Below are positions 58,339-64,000 of a stretch of 64,000 nt of DNA, piece after piece. The number at the start of each line of letters is the position of its first letter. Positions within the stretch are counted from its first letter, which is position 1. The notes under the pieces were generated by a model. That model had not been told where the DNA came from. It saw nothing but the letters and a program-made list of their open reading frames with translations, and searched no databases. Source of the DNA: an uncultured Bacteroidia bacterium (lineage in GTDB: Bacteria > Bacteroidota > Bacteroidia > NS11-12g > UBA9320); assembly GCA_905478335.1 (NCBI GenBank), contig CAJQIC010000025.1, positions 1 to 64,000 on the forward strand. Reading direction: 5' to 3'. Made by a program: the position numbers and the translations under genes.

Positions 58339-58408
58339 AAAAATATTGTTGCAGCTATGCCGCGTTAGGTCTGTAAAAAAAAGAAAGATTAGTTGGTTTT
58401 GATTAAAC

Positions 58409-58729
58409 CTAAGCGGGTGGGCCCCGAGACAATACCGTAGTAACATAACTTGAAAAGAAACTGGAATTGAACTCAGACTCATTAGAGACTGATAATTCGA
58501 GAATATTCAGGTTATAACAAGCGCAGTACTGAAGTGTATTGCCGTGAACAACTGTACACAACCCACACAATTCAGCTTCAAAATGAGGTGCACAATAATG
58601 AGCGGAGTCTACTTCACAAACTTCCTCCTCATGTTCTTCGTGCATGTGATGCCAAGCATCTATACCTTGTGCTAAACTCCATAAAAGGAGTAAACACAAC
58701 GAAATAAATGTTGTTGACTTCTTAAACAC
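58409..58729 (-). CDS. Small secreted His/Cys-rich protein
   Basis: This 106-residue protein has a signal peptide, then a His-rich stretch (DAWHHMHEEHEEEV) and several cysteines (CEVDSAHYCAPHFEAELC and CGLCTVVHG), ending in LSRGPPA. The composition suggests a metal-binding or metal-sensing peptide, which agrees with the neighbouring DUF4625 and TonB receptor. No named family is recognised. It starts 20 bases after the pyrG stop. Confidence 0.65.
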   Translation of the reverse strand: MFKKSTTFISLCLLLLWSLAQGIDAWHHMHEEHEEEVCEVDSAHYCAPHFEAELCGLCTVVHGNTLQYCACYNLNILELSVSNESEFNSSFFSSYVTTVLSRGPPA

Positions 58730-58748
58730 GTTGCGAAAATAAATCTAT

Positions 58749-60416
<1,668 letters not shown>

Positions 60417-60420
60417 TTAA

Positions 60421-60428
60421 CAAAGATA
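60421..60428 (-). promoter_or_regulatory. -7 box of pyrG
   Basis: TATCTTTG on the minus strand, 56 bases before the ATG. No -33 TTG found. Confidence 0.35.
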
Positions 60429-60459
60429 GCCCGCAGCACCTCCCATTGGATGAGAATTG

Positions 60460-61221
60460 TTATTTGCTTTTCAAGATATTTTCAACAGTCTTAATATCTT
60501 CAGGTGTATCAACACCTATAGAGTCATTCTTGGTTTCAATTGCCGAAACAACATAATGGTTTTGCAGCCATCTCAGTTGTTCCAGTTTTTCAGCCTTTTC
60601 TAACGCAGATTCCTGCACCGTTGCTAAAGACAATAAAACTTCAACAGAGAACCCATAGGTGCCAACATGTTTGTAAAATGGTGTTTCAGTTAGATCAACA
60701 TTACCTGTATCACGTACATATGGAATAGATGTACGACTGAAGTACAATGCGTCAGCAACACCTTCTTCGAATTCAGTCAAAACTGCTTTTACGACATTGG
60801 GATTAGTCAATGATTTAGGATCATCAATGCGTTTTACCAACGTGGCGATGTCGGTGTCGTCTTCCTCAAATACGGCAATTAAGCGATTGATATCCTTTGG
60901 ATTAATCAAAGGCTCGTCTCCTTGAACATTAATGACGCATTCGTATTCTTCACCAGCATCCATTAATCTCTCTACCGCTTCGATGATTCTTTCCGTTCCA
61001 TTTTGATGCGAGGTTGACGTCATGCACACATTGCCATCAAATCCTTGTACGTGATCAAAAATTCGCTGGTCATCCGTTGCAACGATTACATCTTCCGCAT
61101 GCGTTTGCAAACACTTTTCATACACCCTTTCAATTAGTGAAACTCCATCAATCATTTCCAATGGTTTACCCGGAAATCTTTCTGAATCGTACCTAGCTGG
61201 TATTACAATAAGTGCATTCAT
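60460..61221 (-). CDS. kdsB: 3-deoxy-manno-octulosonate cytidylyltransferase
   Basis: The 253-residue enzyme activates Kdo as CMP-Kdo for transfer to lipid A. It begins MNALIVIPARYDSERFPGKPL, the nucleotidyltransferase signature, and has NVQGDEPLI, followed by FYKHVGTYGFSVEVLLSL. Length is typical. It partners with kdsA at 9992 and lies directly downstream of the TerC gene. Confidence 0.95.
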   Translation of the reverse strand: MNALIVIPARYDSERFPGKPLEMIDGVSLIERVYEKCLQTHAEDVIVATDDQRIFDHVQGFDGNVCMTSTSHQNGTERIIEAVERLMDAGEEYECVINVQGDEPLINPKDINRLIAVFEEDDTDIATLVKRIDDPKSLTNPNVVKAVLTEFEEGVADALYFSRTSIPYVRDTGNVDLTETPFYKHVGTYGFSVEVLLSLATVQESALEKAEKLEQLRWLQNHYVVSAIETKNDSIGVDTPEDIKTVENILKSK

Positions 61222-61229
61222 GTTTATTA

Positions 61230-61299
61230 ATTCTTAATGTTTAATTCTTAATGTTTAATTGACCTATCAACTGTCAAGTGTCCATTATCAACTGACGTC
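61230..61299. repeat. Heptamer array entering the TerC 3' end
   Basis: Ten heptamers (ATTCTTA, ATGTTTA, repeated, then ATTGACC, TATCAAC, TGTCAAG, TGTCCAT, TATCAAC, TGACGTC) run in register. The TerC stop codon (61288-61290) and last four codons lie inside the array. Confidence 0.82.
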
Positions 61300-62367
61300 A
61301 GAAGAGGTGTCTTTAAATGCGATAGATAACAAAATACTTCCACCCAAAATTATGCCTATGATTAACAAAGACATCTTGTTGTCTATGCCTAAAATCTCAA
61401 CGATATAATGATGAAACAGCATTTTGACGCCAATAAACGTCAACAATACCCCAAGCCCGTACTTTAGGAATCTAAATAAGTGTACCACATTGGCGAGTAA
61501 AAAGAACATCGACCTCAGTCCCATAATCGCAAAGATGTTTGAAAAGAAAACGACGTATGGATCTTTAGTTACTACAAAAATGGCTGGAACCGAGTCGACG
61601 GCAAAGATTAAGTCTGACGCTTCAATCACCATCAACACAATAAACAAAGGCGTAGCCCAAGTCCTTTTGTCTTTTCTGATAAAGAAATTATGCCCCACGT
61701 ATCTCGGAAAAACTGGAAAAATCTTGCTTACCAGCTTGACAACCGGGTGGTTCTTCTCATCAATGGTTTCTTCCTTATCCCCTTGAATCAAAATTTTAAC
61801 ACCACTATAAATCAAGAATGCACCAAAGATGTAAAGCACCCAATGAAACTGTTGTATGATCGCTGCACCTAAGAAAATAAAGGTAAAACGCATAACGAGT
61901 GCACCCAAAATCCCCCAGAATAATACACGCTTGTAATACCGCTCTTTAACGCCAAAGGTTTGAAAGATTAACAGCATCACAAAAATATTATCGACGCTCA
62001 ACGCATACTCTATAAAATATCCCGTAATAAACTCAAGGGATAGATTGTTACGGTACGCTTCAGTAAGTGTTTCGAATGTATGCCCTTCAATTTCAATCGG
62101 ATGTTCGAATTTCTCAATGATATATTTCAGCTGCTGTAGGTCGGTAAACCCATGAATGAAGTGACCATAATTCTTAAGAAAAAAGAAGAACCCAAAGGCG
62201 CAGGCAACCCAAATAGCAGACCAGATTAGAGACTCTTTGAAGGTTACTACCTTATTCTCTTTTGAAAAAATACCCAGATCGAGCATTAAGACAAACAAGA
62301 TGAAAACGATAAAGATCGAAAAGAAAATTAACTCGTTCGACTGTATCGCTAAAAAAGGTATTTGCAT
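61288..62367 (-). CDS. TerC/Alx-family integral membrane protein
   Basis: The 359-residue protein has about nine membrane segments and the TerC motif GYFIEYALSVDNIFVML, a conserved Asp-rich membrane region tied to metal (manganese) efflux or tellurium resistance. The second copy of the motif, ASDLIFAVDSVPAIF, is present. I chose the ATG at 62367: it matches the family start and lies downstream of a -7 box (TATTTTTG at 62386-62393), while a longer frame at 62400 would start before that box. Confidence 0.85.
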   Translation of the reverse strand: MQIPFLAIQSNELIFFSIFIVFILFVLMLDLGIFSKENKVVTFKESLIWSAIWVACAFGFFFFLKNYGHFIHGFTDLQQLKYIIEKFEHPIEIEGHTFETLTEAYRNNLSLEFITGYFIEYALSVDNIFVMLLIFQTFGVKERYYKRVLFWGILGALVMRFTFIFLGAAIIQQFHWVLYIFGAFLIYSGVKILIQGDKEETIDEKNHPVVKLVSKIFPVFPRYVGHNFFIRKDKRTWATPLFIVLMVIEASDLIFAVDSVPAIFVVTKDPYVVFFSNIFAIMGLRSMFFLLANVVHLFRFLKYGLGVLLTFIGVKMLFHHYIVEILGIDNKMSLLIIGIILGGSILLSIAFKDTSSDVS

Positions 62368-62385
62368 AGGGTTTTTTAAGACGCG

Positions 62386-62393
62386 CAAAAATA
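62386..62393 (-). promoter_or_regulatory. -7 box of the TerC gene
   Basis: TATTTTTG on the minus strand, 18 bases before the chosen ATG at 62367. Confidence 0.45.
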
Positions 62394-62415
62394 CACGCAT
62401 TTAAATTGAAAGAGA

Positions 62416-62499
62416 ATTGATAGTTGATAATTGATAGCTGATAGTTGAGAGCTAATAGCTGATAATTGATAATTGAAAGTTGAAAGTTGAAAATGCATT
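62416..62499. repeat. Heptamer block 1 of the composite array
   Basis: Twelve heptamers (ATTGATA, GTTGATA, GCTGATA, GTTGAGA, GTTGAAA and others) without indel; reverse-strand relatives of the words at 43970-44166. Confidence 0.9.
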
Positions 62500-62500
62500 G

Positions 62501-62547
62501 TACTCATTCACTCATTCCACCTTCACTCATTCAATCATTCAATCCTT
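62501..62547. repeat. Octamer block of the composite array
   Basis: Six octamers (TACTCATT, CACTCATT, CCACCTTC, ACTCATTC, AATCATTC, AATCCTTC). They are the reverse complement of the AAGGATTG family. Confidence 0.8.
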
Positions 62548-62664
62548 CAGACATTCTAACAGCAGGAATTAGCCACTAGGCATCAGGAGTTGGTTTATTA
62601 GGAATATAGAAAAGAGACTCAAGACGGAAGACTCAAGACTAAGGACTGGATAACCTGACGTTGA
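62548..62664. repeat. 117-bp composite repeat, copy 1
   Basis: Mostly heptamer-register words (GGAATTA, GCCACTA, GGAGTTG, GACTCAA, GACTAAG, GACTGGA, TAACCTG). It is repeated at 62694-62810 with about four substitutions and no indel; part also matches 25291-25316 in reverse. Confidence 0.9.
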
Positions 62665-62693
62665 TTAATGACTCATTCAAACATTCCGACATT

Positions 62694-62810
62694 CAGACAT
62701 TCTAATAGCAGGAATTAGCCACTAGGCCTCAGGAGTTGGTTTATTAGGAATATAGAAAATAGACTCAAGACGGAAGACTCAGGACTAAGGACTGGATAAC
62801 CTGACGTTGA
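62694..62810. repeat. 117-bp composite repeat, copy 2
   Basis: The second copy of 62548-62664, at a spacing of 146 bases. Between the copies lies a short octamer block (ACTCATTC, AAACATTC, CGACATTC, AGACATTC). Confidence 0.9.
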
Positions 62811-62818
62811 TATTGACC

Positions 62819-62906
62819 CATTCAGACATTCAATCCTTCAGACATTCTATCCTTCAGACATTCTATCCTTCAATCCTCCTATCCCTCAATCCTTCACCCC
62901 TTCTAC
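62819..62906. repeat. Closing octamer block of the composite array
   Basis: Eleven octamers (CATTCAGA, CATTCAAT, CCTTCAGA, CATTCTAT, CCTTCAAT, CCTCCTAT and others) in strict 8-base register. Confidence 0.9.
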
Positions 62907-62950
62907 CTCGAATCATTCACAAAATAGGACAGTAACAATTGCGCACAGTT

Positions 62951-62979
62951 TTTGAAGTAATACAATAGTTTTAGTTTTG
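62951..62979 (+). promoter_or_regulatory. Promoter of the MORN-repeat gene
   Basis: TTTG at 62951-62954, a 17-base gap and TAGTTTTG (TAnnTTTG) at 62972-62979. The ATG at 63000 is 20 bases on, giving a leader of about 15 bases. Confidence 0.6.
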
Positions 62980-62999
62980 AACCCGTATTATATATACTT

Positions 63000-64000
63000 A
63001 TGCGATTAAAGTCTTTTTGGATTTCTCTTTTGGTTTTTAGTTCTCTGGGTGGCACTCAAGTATTTGCACAGAGTAAGGTCTTTTTCGAAAAACTTGAAAA
63101 AAAGGGAGACATCTACCTGTATCAAGGCAAGCCATATACGGGTACGTCTGTTTTGCTATTCGATAACAAAAAGAATTGGCAACGTGTTGAATGGAAGGAA
63201 GGAAAAATACATGGCTGGTTCAAAAGCTGGTATATTAATGGCCGCACAGATCAAAAAGTGCAGTATCAAAATGGAATAAGACATGGGTCATATCATTCGT
63301 TTCACGACAACGGTAACGACAAAATCGTATGCAACTATGTTAATGGTAAACGTGATGGCGTGTTTACGGAATACTACAAGAGTGGCATTAACAAACGAAA
63401 AGTAAACTATGACGACGGTGTTAAGAACGGACCATTAACCATTTGGTTCCCAAACGGAAAAAAAGAACAAGAAGGAAATTTTAAAGATGGAAAGCCACAC
63501 GGAACCGTAGTTAGTTACACACAAATAGAAACCAAACGGAAAGAAGTAAACTATGTAAATGGTCTTCGTCACGGTTTTTCGTATATCTATCATTCAAGCG
63601 GCGTTATTGGTGAGGAGACCGAATACAACATGGGCTTCATCCACGGAAAAAAAATCGTTTACGATCCGAAGCACAACAAATTGTCTGAGCAAACTTATGT
63701 AATGGGTAAACTTGATGGTGTTTCAATCAAGTATAGACCACCCGTCAATGCATCGCCTGTCGGTTACAAAATTGAACAAGCGCACTATAAAGCGGGCAAA
63801 CTAGACGGTGAATACATCAAATGGGTAGATCAAAAAATCGATATGCGCGGAAACTATTCGAATGGGCTAAAAACGGGTGAGTGGATTGAGCATGCGAGTA
63901 ACGATGGATCTAAGTCTTCAGGATCTTACAAAGCGGGTAAAAAGCATGGCCCTTGGATTATTGGACACTCTCGTCTTTTTGGTAAAAGTGAAGGCAGTTT
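63000..64000 (+). CDS. Secreted MORN-repeat protein (runs off the window)
   Basis: The frame runs from an ATG at 63000 to the window end with no stop (over 330 residues seen). It has a signal peptide (FWISLLVFSSLGGTQVFA) and tandem MORN/YwqK-type repeats of about 23 residues, each of the form (E/D)xxYxxGKxxGxxxxYxxNG, for example YVNGKRDGVFTEYYKSG and FKDGKPHGTVVSYT. Such repeats are common in Bacteroidota outer proteins and often annotated as YwqK antitoxin-like, but this name says little about function. C-terminal end not seen. Confidence 0.85.
   Translation, partial: MRLKSFWISLLVFSSLGGTQVFAQSKVFFEKLEKKGDIYLYQGKPYTGTSVLLFDNKKNWQRVEWKEGKIHGWFKSWYINGRTDQKVQYQNGIRHGSYHSFHDNGNDKIVCNYVNGKRDGVFTEYYKSGINKRKVNYDDGVKNGPLTIWFPNGKKEQEGNFKDGKPHGTVVSYTQIETKRKEVNYVNGLRHGFSYIYHSSGVIGEETEYNMGFIHGKKIVYDPKHNKLSEQTYVMGKLDGVSIKYRPPVNASPVGYKIEQAHYKAGKLDGEYIKWVDQKIDMRGNYSNGLKTGEWIEHASNDGSKSSGSYKAGKKHGPWIIGHSRLFGKSEGS

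Noticed and set aside
58338-58482. The longer start for the DUF4625 gene
   Set aside because: It would overlap the upstream gene and place non-signal residues before a clear lipoprotein signal.
62416-62906. An insertion sequence or transposon end
   Set aside because: No transposase, no terminal inverted repeats and no target duplication can be seen.

Overview
The window looks like chromosomal DNA of a Bacteroidota bacterium, most likely a flavobacterium-like marine or freshwater lineage. The evidence is type IX secretion sorting domains at protein C-termini, TAnnTTTG-type -7 promoter boxes, a DUF5606 gene, an ORF6N protein, a CrtY lycopene cyclase and PqqL-like M16 peptidases. The genus cannot be set from this sequence alone. 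Most of the window is ordinary housekeeping and envelope DNA; I see no prophage, transposase, CRISPR array or recognisable defence island.

Layout. 0-4 kb: secreted or surface proteins (a broken T9SS-cargo remnant, a lipase-like hydrolase and a PQQ-propeller lipoprotein). 4-9 kb: rplU-rpmA and dnaB on the minus strand, diverging from clpC. 9-16 kb: DUF5606, kdsA, a small T9SS protein, fabI, a thiolase, and a methyltransferase-comB pair. 16-25 kb: a minus-strand run with an M16 peptidase, an OmpA/TSP3/SPOR protein, methyltransferase, CDGSH protein, pirin, SRPBCC protein and hydrolase, then tRNA-His. 25-34 kb: a large TPR protein, ppx-ppk1, an outer membrane protein, an O-antigen ligase and a LysM protein. 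34-41 kb: NfeD-type membrane protease, glycosyltransferase 9, crtY, DinB, cupin and two tandem DUF6498 membrane proteins. 41-50 kb: htpG, ORF6N, a five-gene S9 peptidase/CdiI-like/thioredoxin operon, bestrophin and TspO. 50-64 kb: TraB/GumN, a polytopic GT-C-like protein, aminotransferase plus omega-amidase, a pyrG-linked TonB receptor locus, kdsB, TerC and a MORN-repeat protein running off the end.

The most unusual signal is a family of intergenic repeats confined to 25-63 kb. They look like low-complexity text but hold a strict register of either 7 or 8 bases for up to about 200 bases with point changes and no indels. 7-base and 8-base blocks alternate inside one array. Related words recur at sites tens of kb apart and in both orientations.

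The first 6 kb contains three reading-frame breaks, each repaired by one base in a short run of one nucleotide; one is in dnaB, which should be essential. Consensus error is the simplest explanation. A separate in-frame TAA cuts 40 codons from the conserved tail of the bestrophin gene. Kdo-LPS genes (kdsA, kdsB, O-antigen ligase, GT9), polyphosphate metabolism (ppk1, ppx) and envelope or redox maintenance are the main shared functions.
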